From NCBI GenBank assembly GCA_029210565.1, contig JARGFQ010000004.1:1-64000 (forward strand): a stretch of 64,000 bases of DNA, in the 5' to 3' direction. This document shows positions 15,470 to 25,614 of the stretch, piece by piece; the first letter of the stretch is position 1; each line of letters opens with the position of its first letter. Both the position numbers and the translations under genes were made by a program. The notes under the pieces are model-generated. The model was not told the origin of the DNA and did no database searches. It worked only from the letters and a program-made list of their open reading frames with translations. This DNA comes from Bacteroidales bacterium (lineage in GTDB: Bacteria > Bacteroidota > Bacteroidia > Bacteroidales > VadinHA17).

Positions 15470-16213
15470 CTATCTGCCGGCAGGAAGCATGGCGGGATTT
15501 CTCTCATTGAACTTCCTGAGGTAGACGAACATCATCTTCTTCTGATTCTTGTTGCGCATCGATACAAACTCCTCATAGAGCTCGGGGTCACGCATAAGAA
15601 GCGCCTCGAGATTATCCAGGTCATATTCATAAACCTTGCCTGTCTCAAAATCTATCATGTACATCTCCAGGTCTGTCCTGGTGGTGTTCCGGCCGTAAGG
15701 GTGTCCGTACCCGTAGGGATCATAGTAGCTGCGGTATGGGCTGTAGTAATAGGGTGAGTAGTATGACCTGTATGGCGAATAGTAGGGGTCATAGTAATTG
15801 TAGGGATAATTACCCGGTGAAGAGGTGGTCACATCAGCCACGAAGTGGATGATGGAGCCGAAGAACGTTATGCGGTTGTATGAGCCCTGAACCCTGACGT
15901 AGAGCACCCCGTTGCGGGCAAAACCCCATATCTGATCCTGTTCTATCTCCTGCCTTACGCCCATGTTGTCATAGAAATAGATCTTTTCCGAGGCAAGCAC
16001 CTGGTCAAAGAAGTCCTTGTCGTTGTAATCAACCGAGGTGAAGAGTTTGGCCTTGGGAATAGGGCTGTTGGCCTTCACCTGGTCGAAGTTCAGGTAGATG
16101 CCGTCCCTGAATTTAAAGTCGGGAGTATACGCAACAAGGGTATCCCTCTCCTGTGCCCATGCAATGCCTGCGGCAACCCATACGGCAATCAGTGTCATCA
16201 TGCTCCTTTTCAT
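15470..16213 (-). CDS. exported Tyr/Pro-rich hypothetical protein
   Basis: A 247-residue protein of unknown function with a signal peptide ending near AGIAWAQ. Mature residues 25-130 are mixed alpha/beta. A central segment (about 145-180) is a repeat of SPYRSYY and YYDPYG-type units, with more than 15 tyrosines. A C-terminal region ending near RKFNERNPAMLPAGR follows. ATG 16213 was chosen because a promoter lies at 16257-16289, inside the longer frame. Low-complexity Tyr/Pro stretches could serve in surface or matrix contacts, but this is only a guess. Confidence 0.65.
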   Translation of the reverse strand: MKRSMMTLIAVWVAAGIAWAQERDTLVAYTPDFKFRDGIYLNFDQVKANSPIPKAKLFTSVDYNDKDFFDQVLASEKIYFYDNMGVRQEIEQDQIWGFARNGVLYVRVQGSYNRITFFGSIIHFVADVTTSSPGNYPYNYYDPYYSPYRSYYSPYYYSPYRSYYDPYGYGHPYGRNTTRTDLEMYMIDFETGKVYEYDLDNLEALLMRDPELYEEFVSMRNKNQKKMMFVYLRKFNERNPAMLPAGR

Positions 16214-16256
16214 CACACTCCTTTTTGGATTCTTCCTCAAAAATTGTACCGTAAGG

Positions 16257-16289
16257 CAAAAATAATCTTTTATGCATACTGAGAGCAAC
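16257..16289 (-). promoter_or_regulatory. promoter for the Tyr-rich protein gene
   Basis: TATTTTTG (16257-16264) matches TAnnTTTG, and GTTG (16286-16289) lies 21 bases upstream as -33. An AAGGAG ribosome-binding site lies shortly before ATG 16213. Confidence 0.6.
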
Positions 16290-16317
16290 CCCGGCTTCAT
16301 CTTTATTATATTTCATG

Positions 16318-16325
16318 TATCTTTG
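16318..16325 (+). promoter_or_regulatory. -7 element for the hybrid kinase gene
   Basis: TATCTTTG on the plus strand is an exact TAnnTTTG match, 29 bases before the ATG at 16354. It lies back-to-back with the divergent promoter of the Tyr-rich protein. Confidence 0.5.
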
Positions 16326-16353
16326 ATCGTCATATCCCTACTGTGCCCGCAAT

Positions 16354-17685
16354 ATGCCAAAAGGATCAACACCTGCTTCGGTTCCGCATTCTGAACTGAT
16401 GACCCGAAGGACGAGGGACAGGATACTTCTTCCTGTGGCTTCGGCCCTGCTGCTGGTGATCATAGCCCTCTCCACGGCCATCGCGGGGCTTGTCTGGGTA
16501 CCGCTGGTGGCCGGCATCCTTGCCCTGGTGCCGCTGGGGATGGCTGTTCATGAGATACGGCGGCTGATAGCCGACAGCAGGTTGATCATAGATGAGATGT
16601 CGTCGATAGCCGAGAGGAACGAGGATGTCATCAATTCCTTCTCCCACAAGATAAGGGAACCGCTTAACAACCTTGTACTGCTGGGCAGCATGCTCAGTGA
16701 GACAGCTGCCTCCGCCAGGCAGCAGGAGCTTGTTGAGACCTTTGTGGCCTCCACCGGAACCATGGTGGACGTTGTCAATGACCTTACCATGGAGACGGCA
16801 GGCAATATCACTTTTGAAAAGAAGGGTGACATCCGTTTCAGGCTGGGACCCATCATACAGGATACTATCGGCCTTATGAAGCTCAACAGGAGTCATGAAC
16901 AGAGCCTTATACTCTATGATGACAAAGGCGAGGGAGAGACTGAGTACAACGGTGATCCGATCATTCTCAAGCAGATACTGATTGACCTTCTCAGTGCTGC
17001 CATCTCCGGCACCTCGGGCAAGGTCACGGTAAAGATACAGGCCAGGGAAGTAGGCGAGCGTGACGGCATGCAGAAGGTTGAGTTCACATTATCAACAAAC
17101 AACCAGGTGGTTTTCATTGGCGAGGGGCGCCAGTCCCTGCCCCTGTCCGGAAGGCTGATACGCAACTCTGGAGGCAACTGGAAGGAAGCAACCGCCGGCG
17201 CCGGCTCCTATTTTGTCTTCCATATCAGCCTGCGCAGGGCAGACAAGGTGAAACATCCTGCTGCTGCCAGCACACTGATGCAGGTTCTGACGGGGGAGAA
17301 AGAGAGGAAGGAGCTTAAGGAGCTCTCCATATTGCTGGTGGAAGACAATCCCATCAATCTCCGCATCACCCAGCTGATGCTTGAGCCTCTCGTCAGGCGT
17401 ATAGAAACTGCCCGCAACGGCAAGGAGGCCCTCGATATGTTCGGCACTTCGAAGTATGACCTGATACTGATGGATGTGCAGATGCCGGTGATGAACGGGC
17501 TGCTGGCTGCCGACAAGATCAGGGGGCTGGAGATGAGCACCCGGATGCATGTTCCCATCATAGCCATCACTGCCAATGCCATGCTGGGCGACAGGGAACA
17601 GTGTCTGGCAGTGGGCATGGATGATTATATCAGCAAGCCGATAGACCCCGAGCTTCTCATTGAGAAGATCACCGCTCTCGTCTGA
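16354..17685 (+). CDS. hybrid histidine kinase-response regulator with degenerate ATPase domain
   Basis: A 443-residue inner-membrane signalling protein. Two TM helices lie at about 26-68 with almost no loop, so no periplasmic sensor is visible. A HisKA-like helix carries His98 (SFSHKIREPLNN). The HATPase region (about 155-293) keeps only its general outline: the N-box Asn is missing (KQILIDLLSAAI), and no DxGxG box is seen. A canonical receiver follows (about 324-443) with Glu330/Asp331, phosphoacceptor Asp374 (LILMDVQMPVMNG) and the Lys of ISKPID. It probably relays or senses phosphate without making it. It ends 2 bases from the convergent SpoIIE-type gene. Confidence 0.8.
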   Translation: MPKGSTPASVPHSELMTRRTRDRILLPVASALLLVIIALSTAIAGLVWVPLVAGILALVPLGMAVHEIRRLIADSRLIIDEMSSIAERNEDVINSFSHKIREPLNNLVLLGSMLSETAASARQQELVETFVASTGTMVDVVNDLTMETAGNITFEKKGDIRFRLGPIIQDTIGLMKLNRSHEQSLILYDDKGEGETEYNGDPIILKQILIDLLSAAISGTSGKVTVKIQAREVGERDGMQKVEFTLSTNNQVVFIGEGRQSLPLSGRLIRNSGGNWKEATAGAGSYFVFHISLRRADKVKHPAAASTLMQVLTGEKERKELKELSILLVEDNPINLRITQLMLEPLVRRIETARNGKEALDMFGTSKYDLILMDVQMPVMNGLLAADKIRGLEMSTRMHVPIIAITANAMLGDREQCLAVGMDDYISKPIDPELLIEKITALV

Positions 17686-17687
17686 AT

Positions 17688-18668
17688 TCAGAAAGGTCTC
17701 ACCCCAAGGATCATCATGTCATCTATCTGATCATGGTCTCCCATCCATGAAGCGATTGTCTCGTCAATGATACGCTCCTGGTCCGTCAGCGGGTACTTGC
17801 TGATGGTCAGCAGCAGGTGCCTCAGCCTGCGGTACATGAACTTCTTGTTCTCCGGGCCCCCGAACTGGTCGGCATAGCCGTCGGAGAAGAGGTACAGAAT
17901 GTCTCCCTTCTGCAGCCTGAACGTGCTGCGGTTGAATGATACCATGGCAAACGACTGCACAACATTCTTCTTGTCGCCCTTGATCTCAATGAGCTTGTCA
18001 TCACGGACAATATAAACCGGAAGGAAGGCCCCGGAGAACTCCATCTCCCTGGTCTTGTGGTCTATGACACAGATGCTCATCTCAATGCCGTCACGTATCA
18101 GTGCCTTGCCGCTCTCCTCCCTGAAGAATGCCGACTCTAGCTCCCGGTTCATTGTCAGCAGTATCTGATCGCTGTCGTCAACCTTCATCCCTGTAATGAT
18201 CTTCTGTATCAGCTCCAGTCCGATCATTGACATCAGTGCTCCGGGCACGCCGTGACCCGTGCAGTCAGCGGCGGCGATGAAGTATTTGCCGTTTCTCTCG
18301 CTGAACCAGTAGAAGTCGCCACTGACGATATGCTTCGGGCGGTAATAGATGAAGTAGTCATGAAAAATCTTGTTGATATGATGTTCGGCAGGCAGCAGAG
18401 CAGCCTGGATCCTTCTGGCATAGTTGAGACTGTCGGTAAGGTCCTTGTTGCGCAGTTGCAGCTCCGCCCTCTGCATATCTATCTCTTCATATGCATTCCT
18501 GATCTCGCTGAGGTGCCTTCTGGTGCGCAGCAGCACCCAGAACTGAAGTACGGCCAGATATATGACCGCCAGCACAATGAAGACCAGGAGGACAGAGTTG
18601 ATGACAGTATTGTCCTTAACGCCCTGCGGCAGCAAGGGCAATCCAGCCGTGATCAGCAGGAGATTCAC
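17688..18668 (-). CDS. SpoIIE-family PP2C protein phosphatase, membrane-anchored
   Basis: A 326-residue protein with one or two N-terminal TM segments (about 20-48), a coiled coil (about 50-90) and a PP2C/SpoIIE domain. Metal-site motifs are SGDFYWFSE, AAADCTGHGVPGALMSM and FSDGYADQFGG. The family dephosphorylates Ser/Thr sites, often on anti-anti-sigma factors. No partner is encoded nearby. The start overlaps the upstream UbiD stop as ATGA, so translation is coupled. Confidence 0.85.
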   Translation of the reverse strand: MNLLLITAGLPLLPQGVKDNTVINSVLLVFIVLAVIYLAVLQFWVLLRTRRHLSEIRNAYEEIDMQRAELQLRNKDLTDSLNYARRIQAALLPAEHHINKIFHDYFIYYRPKHIVSGDFYWFSERNGKYFIAAADCTGHGVPGALMSMIGLELIQKIITGMKVDDSDQILLTMNRELESAFFREESGKALIRDGIEMSICVIDHKTREMEFSGAFLPVYIVRDDKLIEIKGDKKNVVQSFAMVSFNRSTFRLQKGDILYLFSDGYADQFGGPENKKFMYRRLRHLLLTISKYPLTDQERIIDETIASWMGDHDQIDDMMILGVRPF

Positions 18669-20554
18669 TTCGTCGGGCGGTTGACTGTCTCCACCGATGC
18701 CTTGCCCGGCCTGACCAGGGGCAGTAGTCTCAGTGAAGGAGAGGTTATAAAATCCCCGATACCGTATTCACTCCATCTCCTGTCAACGAGCTCTATGGTC
18801 TCCGGATCAGAACAGACCACATTGGGCCAATCTCTCGGGAAGGCCGGCAGTGAGAGTGTCTTTGAGGTGGCGTCAATGAAGAGAGCCCCGTTGTCGAGCC
18901 TGTAGAGATCGCGTGACGGGTCGCTGTTGCCGGTGACAAGCCAGGTGACCATCCCGGGGTCATCGGCATCGGCTCCCTCATCCACGGCAACAATGACGGT
19001 GCCAGGCATGGTGAGTGAGGCGGGCAGTGAGGTTGCAAACTGTCGCATATCAAGGCCCTGCCGCGGTTTCTTTATTGCCAGCACTGCTATCGGCAGGGAG
19101 TACTCGGCCATCGTCCTGATGCCGGTGATGAGATCACCGGTAATTCCTTCATCGGTTAGCGGAAAGAGTGGCAGTGACTGGTACTCGCCGGTGCGTTCCT
19201 CCGGGAGTTTGACCGTGGCATCGATACCCAGCTTGCCACCCATGCTGAAGCTGTCAGAGGAGTGATCGAGGACATCCAGCGGACCGCGTGTGAGCAGCAG
19301 GTCGGTATTAAACCTCACATTGCCGAAGAGAGCCTCTGCCACCGCCGGGTAGTCAGTGACGGAGACCCCGCTGCTGACTACTATGATATACTTGCTGAGC
19401 ATCATCTGCCCTGCGCCGAAGAGGGCACTGAGCACCTTCAGCCCCTGCCCCGGGTACCGCTTGTCTATACTTACTATCACAAGGTTATGTGCCACACCAG
19501 CTACCGGCATGTGCAGCTCTCTTATCTCGGGAGCTATCGCCAGTTTTATCGGGGCGAAAAAGATCTTCTCCGTGGCCTTGCCCATCCAGGCATCCTCCAT
19601 AGGAGGCACGCCGACGACAGTAGCGGGATAGACGGCATTGCTGCGGTGGGTGATGCAGGTGACATGTAAGCGGGGATAGAGGTCAGCCAAAGAGTAAAAG
19701 CCGGTATGATCACCGAACGGGCCTTCCGTCACCGGCTCTTCCAACGGGTCTACATAGCCTTCGATGACGATGTCAGAGTCAGCCGGTACCCAGATGTCGT
19801 TGGTGAGGCATCGGACGAGTGTGACCCTTTTGCGTCGCAGGAATGCTGCCAGGAGATATTCGCTCATATTCTCCGGCAGTGGTGCCGTGGCAGCATAGGT
19901 ATAGACCGGGTCTCCGCCCAGGGTAACGGTTACAGGCATCCTTTCCCCTCTGCGCTTCCACGCCTCAAAATGGCGTGCGCCGGTCTTGTGCCTGTGCCAG
20001 TGCATACCTGTGACATCTTTGCCCATCACCTGCATACGGTACATCCCAAGGTTGGACTTTCCCGTCTCAGGATGCCTGGTATGCACCAGGGGGAGAGTGA
20101 TGAATCTTTCGGCATCATGGGGCCAGCATTTGAGTATCGGCAGGCTGTCCAGGTCGGGATTCATTTCGATCACCTCCTGGCACTCGCCCCGTCCTCTCTT
20201 TCTGACGGGAGCCAGCCGCAGGAGGTGCATCATGCGTGGCAGCCTCGAGAGCTTGCCGGAGAGGCTGCTTGCCTCACTCACCGATTCGATAAGGGAGAAT
20301 ATCTCTTCACCTGCATCATCCAGTGAGTTGCGGCCTATAGCCGCTGCCATACGGTCATCAGAGGCAAAGGCGTTTATAAACAGAGGAAAGGCCGTGCCGT
20401 TATCCTCAAAGAGAAGGGCCCTGCCCCCCCTCTTTACCATGCGGTCAGCGATCTCCGTAATCTCAAGCAGTGGGCTTACACGGCACTTAACACGGGTAAG
20501 GTCACCGTGCGCATCGAGGTAACTTGCATATTGGGCCAGTCCGTTGAATGACAT
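18665..20554 (-). CDS. UbiD family decarboxylase, probable menaquinone pathway
   Basis: A 629-residue prenylated-FMN-dependent (de)carboxylase. By eye the catalytic triad is Arg173 (LGMYRMQ), Glu277 and Asp282 (EGPFGDHTGFYS). The metal/prFMN region THRSNAVYPATVVGVPPMED follows. Large members of this length in Bacteroidota are usually annotated as menaquinone biosynthesis decarboxylases, and the exact substrate is an inference. The flavin prenyltransferase UbiX is not in the window. A -7 box and the enolase terminator lie just upstream. Confidence 0.85.
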   Translation of the reverse strand: MSFNGLAQYASYLDAHGDLTRVKCRVSPLLEITEIADRMVKRGGRALLFEDNGTAFPLFINAFASDDRMAAAIGRNSLDDAGEEIFSLIESVSEASSLSGKLSRLPRMMHLLRLAPVRKRGRGECQEVIEMNPDLDSLPILKCWPHDAERFITLPLVHTRHPETGKSNLGMYRMQVMGKDVTGMHWHRHKTGARHFEAWKRRGERMPVTVTLGGDPVYTYAATAPLPENMSEYLLAAFLRRKRVTLVRCLTNDIWVPADSDIVIEGYVDPLEEPVTEGPFGDHTGFYSLADLYPRLHVTCITHRSNAVYPATVVGVPPMEDAWMGKATEKIFFAPIKLAIAPEIRELHMPVAGVAHNLVIVSIDKRYPGQGLKVLSALFGAGQMMLSKYIIVVSSGVSVTDYPAVAEALFGNVRFNTDLLLTRGPLDVLDHSSDSFSMGGKLGIDATVKLPEERTGEYQSLPLFPLTDEGITGDLITGIRTMAEYSLPIAVLAIKKPRQGLDMRQFATSLPASLTMPGTVIVAVDEGADADDPGMVTWLVTGNSDPSRDLYRLDNGALFIDATSKTLSLPAFPRDWPNVVCSDPETIELVDRRWSEYGIGDFITSPSLRLLPLVRPGKASVETVNRPTK

Positions 20555-20571
20555 TGAGAAGCAGGTTTACA

Positions 20572-20579
20572 CAAATATA
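20572..20579 (-). promoter_or_regulatory. -7 element for the UbiD-family gene
   Basis: TATATTTG on the minus strand matches TAnnTTTG and lies 17 bases before the ATG at 20554, directly after the enolase terminator. The expected transcript leader is only about ten bases. Confidence 0.45.
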
Positions 20580-20580
20580 G

Positions 20581-20611
20581 AAAAAAAGAAGGTGGCATAT
20601 CAGATACCACC
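20581..20611 (-). terminator. intrinsic terminator of enolase
   Basis: Minus-strand hairpin GGTGGTATCTGATATGCCACC followed by TTCTTTTTTT, about 80 bases after the eno stop. It separates eno from the downstream UbiD-family gene. Confidence 0.75.
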
Positions 20612-20691
20612 CTCTTCTCTCTTTCATGACCGTTAGCGGCGGGGAAGTCAGTCAGGTTGCGTCAGCAACATGTGTCCGCCGCCGTGGCCGG

Positions 20692-21978
<1,287 letters not shown>

Positions 21979-22010
21979 TTATGTTTAATTATGATCGGGT
22001 TACAAGATAC

Positions 22011-22048
22011 AAAAAAAAGGGATATGAGTATAAGTCAATATCCCTTTT
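22011..22048 (-). terminator. terminator of the ribosomal super-cluster after rplQ
   Basis: Minus-strand AAAAGGGATAT pairs with ATATCCCTTTT around a 12-base loop and is followed by T residues (TTTTTTTT at the 3' arm). It starts 19 bases after the rplQ stop. Confidence 0.8.
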
Positions 22049-22066
22049 GTGATATCCTGTGGTATG

Positions 22067-22762
22067 TTATTCCTTTTCTTCGTTCTCAGTTTCTTCAGCA
22101 TTCTCTGCCGTTCCCTCCTCAGGTTTGGTTTCGGGCTCCTCTGCCTTCGCGGACACCTGATCGACTGCGGGTTCCTCTTCTGTGGCAGACACCTGATCAA
22201 CTGCGGGTTCCTCTGCCTGCACAGGCTCCTGGTCTGTCACAGCTTCTGCGGTGTTTTCGGTTTTGGCTTCAGTCTCCTTCACATCCTGAGCCCTGGCTCC
22301 GGTCACGGCAGCAGCAGCGGCGGTTGTCTCGGCACCCTTCTTCTTCGTACCGCGGCGGCGGCGTGTGGTTTTGGCCTTGGCGCCCTCGGCAGCGAGCATG
22401 TTCTCGTTGAAGTCGACCAGCTCTATAATACACATCTCTGCAGAGTCACCCAGCCTGTTACCTGTCTTCAGGATGCGGGTATAACCTCCCGGACGGGCAG
22501 CAATACGCGGGGCGACCTCCCTGAAAAGTTCAGAGACGGCATTTTTGTCTTCAAGATAACTGAATACCACCCTGCGTGAATGGGTTGAGTCATCCTTTGA
22601 CTTTGTGATGAGCGGCTCAACATATCTCCTCAGTGCGCGTGCCTTTGCAGTTGTGGTTGTAATACGCTTGTGAAGAATGAGTGATGCAGCCATATTGGCA
22701 AGAAGGGCCTTCCTGTCTGCACTTTTTCTTCCAAGATGGTTTATAGCATTTAAATGTCGCAT
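22067..22762 (-). CDS. rplQ: 50S ribosomal protein L17 with long acidic tail
   Basis: The first about 120 residues are standard bL17 ([20 protein letters not shown], ending near [10 protein letters not shown]). A basic [10 protein letters not shown] patch and an extension of about 90 residues rich in Glu, Ala and Thr follow, nearly doubling the usual length (231 in all). The tail holds a 12-residue tandem duplication, [10 protein letters not shown] twice, encoded by near-identical DNA. It ends the alpha operon. Confidence 0.95.
   Translation of the reverse strand: MRHLNAINHLGRKSADRKALLANMAASLILHKRITTTTAKARALRRYVEPLITKSKDDSTHSRRVVFSYLEDKNAVSELFREVAPRIAARPGGYTRILKTGNRLGDSAEMCIIELVDFNENMLAAEGAKAKTTRRRRGTKKKGAETTAAAAAVTGARAQDVKETEAKTENTAEAVTDQEPVQAEEPAVDQVSATEEEPAVDQVSAKAEEPETKPEEGTAENAEETENEEKE
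22152..22214 (-). repeat. tandem 36-bp duplication in the rplQ tail
   Basis: Two 27-base copies (22152-22178 and 22188-22214) differ at one base and recur at a 36-base period, giving the repeated [10 protein letters not shown] peptide. Confidence 0.8.
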
Positions 22763-22784
22763 TTCTCTCTCTGCTTAACTGTTA

Positions 22785-23777
22785 TTAATCTTTGTCGAGT
22801 TTATATTTTGCCACATCCATCCCGAATGATAGACTCATTGTCTCAAGCAGCTCGTCGAGTTCAGTGAGTGACTTCTTGCCGAAGTTGCGGAATTTGAGCA
22901 GGTCATTCTTGTTGAATTTGACGAGGTCGCCCAGTGACTCCACCTCTGCAGCCTTGAGGCAATTGAGTGCCCTTACCGAGAGGTCAAGGTCAACGAGTTT
23001 GGTCTTGAGCAGCTGGCGCATATGGAGTATCTCTTCATCGAACTCCTCGTTGGCCAGTTTGTCCTCATAATCAATGGTGATCTTGTCTTCGGAGAAGAGC
23101 ATGAAGTGGTATATAAGTATCTTCGCTGCCTCCTTGAGTGCATCCTTCGGGTGGATGGATCCGTCAGTAGTAATCTCCAGGATCAGTTTTTCGTAGTCAG
23201 TCTTCTGTTCAACCCTGTAGTTGTCAATGGAATATTTCACATTGCGGATGGGGGTGAAGATTGAGTCTATGGCTATGACGCCGAATTCCGCCTCTTCAGG
23301 CTGGTTTTCTTCGGCCGGGACATATCCCCTGCCCTTGCTTATGTTGATCTCTATCTGGAGCTTGACATCGGGTTCCATGCGGCAGATGACCAGCTCAGGG
23401 TTCAGCACCTCGAAACTGCTGAGTGAGTTATTCAGGTCACCGGCTTTGAACTGTTCCTGGTCTGAGAGTTTGACAACGATTTTCTCGCTGTCGATATCCT
23501 CGACCATCTTTCTGAAACGCACTTGCTTGAGGTTCAGTATTATCTCAGTCACGTCTTCCATGACTCCGGTGACGGTAGAGAACTCATGGTCAACACCTTC
23601 TATCTTGATGGTGGTGATGGCATAGCCTTCAAGTGATGAGAGCAGGATTCTCCGGAGGGCATTACCTACTGTTATGCCATAGCCGGGTTCAAGCGGGCGG
23701 AACTCAAATTTTCCGTACTGGTCGTCCGCTTCCAGTAATATTACTTTATCAGGTTTCTGGAATGCTAATATGGCCAT
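22785..23777 (-). CDS. rpoA: RNA polymerase alpha subunit
   Basis: A 330-residue subunit that nucleates polymerase assembly. The N-terminal domain (about 1-235) contains [21 protein letters not shown]. The C-terminal domain (about 250-325, [21 protein letters not shown], then [19 protein letters not shown]) can contact promoter DNA and activators. Position between rpsD and rplQ is canonical. Confidence 0.98.
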   Translation of the reverse strand: MAILAFQKPDKVILLEADDQYGKFEFRPLEPGYGITVGNALRRILLSSLEGYAITTIKIEGVDHEFSTVTGVMEDVTEIILNLKQVRFRKMVEDIDSEKIVVKLSDQEQFKAGDLNNSLSSFEVLNPELVICRMEPDVKLQIEINISKGRGYVPAEENQPEEAEFGVIAIDSIFTPIRNVKYSIDNYRVEQKTDYEKLILEITTDGSIHPKDALKEAAKILIYHFMLFSEDKITIDYEDKLANEEFDEEILHMRQLLKTKLVDLDLSVRALNCLKAAEVESLGDLVKFNKNDLLKFRNFGKKSLTELDELLETMSLSFGMDVAKYKLDKD

Positions 23778-23795
23778 ATGAATATTATTACTTTA

Positions 23796-24404
23796 TTACT
23801 TGGAATATAGTTCAACTATAAGCTGTTCCTTGATCTCTTCCGGTATTTCGGAACGTTCCGGCACGCTCATGTATTTTCCAGCCATCTGTGTCTCATCCCA
23901 TTCGAGCCATGCCAGTCTGGAACGGCGGTTGGACTCAAGTGATTCGATGATTGTCTCTAGCGATTTTGACTTCTCGCGTACACCTATGATATCACCAGGG
24001 CGGAGCTGGTAAGAGGGTATGTTGACCACATTGCCGTTTACGGTTATATGACGGTGAGAGACAAGCTGCCGTGCTGCTGCTCTTGTCGGGGCAACACCGA
24101 GGCGGTATACCACGTTGTCAAGGCGTGACTCGAGCATCTGAAGCAGTAACAGGCCGGTGACGCCCGATGCTGACGAGGCTTTCTCAAAAAAGTTGCGGAA
24201 CTGACGTTCAAGCAGGCCGTAGGTATATTTCGCCTTCTGCTTTTCGCGAAGCTGCACGCCGTACTCGGAGGTCTTCTTTCTCTTCTTGGTCAGGCCATGC
24301 TGTCCGGGAGGAAAGTTTTTCCTGTCGAGGTTTTTGTCAGGGCCGAAAATGGGCTCTCCGAATTTCCTGGCGATCTTTGATCTTGGTCCTGTGTATCTTG
24401 CCAT
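23796..24404 (-). CDS. rpsD: 30S ribosomal protein S4
   Basis: A 202-residue primary 16S-binding protein. The N-terminal half begins [19 protein letters not shown], and the S4 RNA-binding domain lies at about 92-155 ([20 protein letters not shown]). No N-terminal zinc Cys cluster is present. In many bacteria S4 represses the alpha operon, and no operator was identified here. Confidence 0.98.
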   Translation of the reverse strand: MARYTGPRSKIARKFGEPIFGPDKNLDRKNFPPGQHGLTKKRKKTSEYGVQLREKQKAKYTYGLLERQFRNFFEKASSASGVTGLLLLQMLESRLDNVVYRLGVAPTRAAARQLVSHRHITVNGNVVNIPSYQLRPGDIIGVREKSKSLETIIESLESNRRSRLAWLEWDETQMAGKYMSVPERSEIPEEIKEQLIVELYSK

Positions 24405-24449
24405 TGAATTGAACTGTTTTTCGTTATAAAAAATTATAATTGGGGCCCT

Positions 24450-24839
24450 TTACACTCTTCTGCGTGAGGGCGGGCGGCATCCGTTATGAGGCATGGGTGT
24501 GACATCAATGATCTCGGTGACCTCCACTCCGTTGTTGGATATTGAGCGGACAGCCGATTCACGTCCTGATCCGGGTCCCTTGACAAATACTTTTACCTTG
24601 CGAAGGCCCAGTTCATAGGCTACTTTGGTGCACTCTTCGGCTGCTATCAGAGCGGCATATGGAGTGTTTTTCTTGGAGCCCCTGAAGCCCATCTTGCCGG
24701 CTGAGGCCCATGATATAACCTGGCCCGAGCTGTTTGTCAGGCTTATAATAATGTTGTTGAATGATGAATGAACGTGAGCCTGTCCCACAGGTTCAACCTT
24801 GACGACCTTCTTCTTTTGCGTCCCAGTCTTCTTTGCCAT
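24450..24839 (-). CDS. rpsK: 30S ribosomal protein S11
   Basis: A 129-residue platform protein with the hallmark end [18 protein letters not shown] and [15 protein letters not shown] in the middle. The Lys-rich N-terminus ([13 protein letters not shown]) is typical. In Bacteroidota ribosomes S11 lies near the 16S 3' tail, and Shine-Dalgarno use is weak across this cluster. Confidence 0.98.
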   Translation of the reverse strand: MAKKTGTQKKKVVKVEPVGQAHVHSSFNNIIISLTNSSGQVISWASAGKMGFRGSKKNTPYAALIAAEECTKVAYELGLRKVKVFVKGPGSGRESAVRSISNNGVEVTEIIDVTPMPHNGCRPPSRRRV

Positions 24840-24846
24840 ATGTTAA

Positions 24847-25224
24847 TTATTTAGTAGCTTTTTTCTTGTTGGCCACAGTCTTCTTGCGGCCCTTGCGTGT
24901 ACGTGCGTTGTTCTTGGTGCTCTGTCCGCGCACGGGCAGTCCGATACGGTGACGGATACCGCGGTAGCATCCTATGTCCATCAGCCTTTTTATGTTGAGC
25001 TGTGTCTCGGAGCGCAGTTCGCCTTCCAGTTTGTAATTTTCGGCCAGGACCTGACGGATAGCGTTGATGTTATCGTCATCCCACTCTTCAACCTTCTTGT
25101 TGTGGTCTACGCCTGCACTGTCAAGCACCTTCTGTGCCGTGCTGCGTCCTACCCCATAGATATAGGTAAGAGCTATTTCGCCCTGTTTGTTCCTCGGTAG
25201 GTCTACCCCATTAATACGTGCCAT
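24847..25224 (-). CDS. rpsM: 30S ribosomal protein S13
   Basis: A 125-residue head protein starting [20 protein letters not shown], with the GxGRS helix-hairpin-helix ([14 protein letters not shown]) and the basic tail [16 protein letters not shown]. It is the first gene of the alpha group and has a candidate promoter in the 37-base gap before it. Confidence 0.98.
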   Translation of the reverse strand: MARINGVDLPRNKQGEIALTYIYGVGRSTAQKVLDSAGVDHNKKVEEWDDDNINAIRQVLAENYKLEGELRSETQLNIKRLMDIGCYRGIRHRIGLPVRGQSTKNNARTRKGRKKTVANKKKATK

Positions 25225-25246
25225 ATACCTCTTTTAATTTGAAGTG

Positions 25247-25254
25247 CAAAGTTA
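25247..25254 (-). promoter_or_regulatory. candidate internal promoter before rpsM
   Basis: TAACTTTG on the minus strand matches TAnnTTTG exactly in the rpmJ-rpsM gap, 23 bases before the rpsM ATG, with GAGG close to the start. It would allow separate expression of rpsM-rpsK-rpsD-rpoA-rplQ. No -33 TTG is seen at the normal distance. Confidence 0.45.
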
Positions 25255-25261
25255 ATTAAAT

Positions 25262-25378
25262 TTATCCCTGCCTCTGCTTGAACTTGGGATTTTTCTTATT
25301 TATCACATACAGACGCCCGTTACGCCTCACTATCTTGCAGTTGGCTGAGCGTTTTTTGACTGATGCTCTTACTTTCAT
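25262..25378 (-). CDS. rpmJ: 50S ribosomal protein L36
   Basis: A 38-residue protein, [20 protein letters not shown], ending [12 protein letters not shown]. Only one of the four zinc-ligand positions is Cys (Cys14), so this is the zinc-free form. Start and stop lie between infA and rpsM, the standard location. Confidence 0.95.
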   Translation of the reverse strand: MKVRASVKKRSANCKIVRRNGRLYVINKKNPKFKQRQG

Positions 25379-25391
25379 CGCTCTTTTCTTT

Positions 25392-25610
25392 CTATTTAAA
25401 TCTGAATGTTATTCTTCCTTTAGTAAGGTCATAGGGAGACATCTCCACCTTGACTTTGTCTCCTGGCAGGATCTTGATATAATGCATTCTCATCTTGCCT
25501 GAGATGTGTGCGGTTATTATATGTCCGTTTTCGAGTCTGACCCTGAACATCGCGTTTGACAACGCTTCTATGATCGTTCCGTCAATCTCTATTGATGGTT
25601 GTTTGGCCAT
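25392..25610 (-). CDS. infA: translation initiation factor IF-1
   Basis: A 72-residue OB-fold protein that fills the A site during initiation. It contains [35 protein letters not shown] and [16 protein letters not shown], nearly the family consensus. It starts 4 bases after map. Confidence 0.98.
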   Translation of the reverse strand: MAKQPSIEIDGTIIEALSNAMFRVRLENGHIITAHISGKMRMHYIKILPGDKVKVEMSPYDLTKGRITFRFK

Positions 25611-25614
25611 ATTG

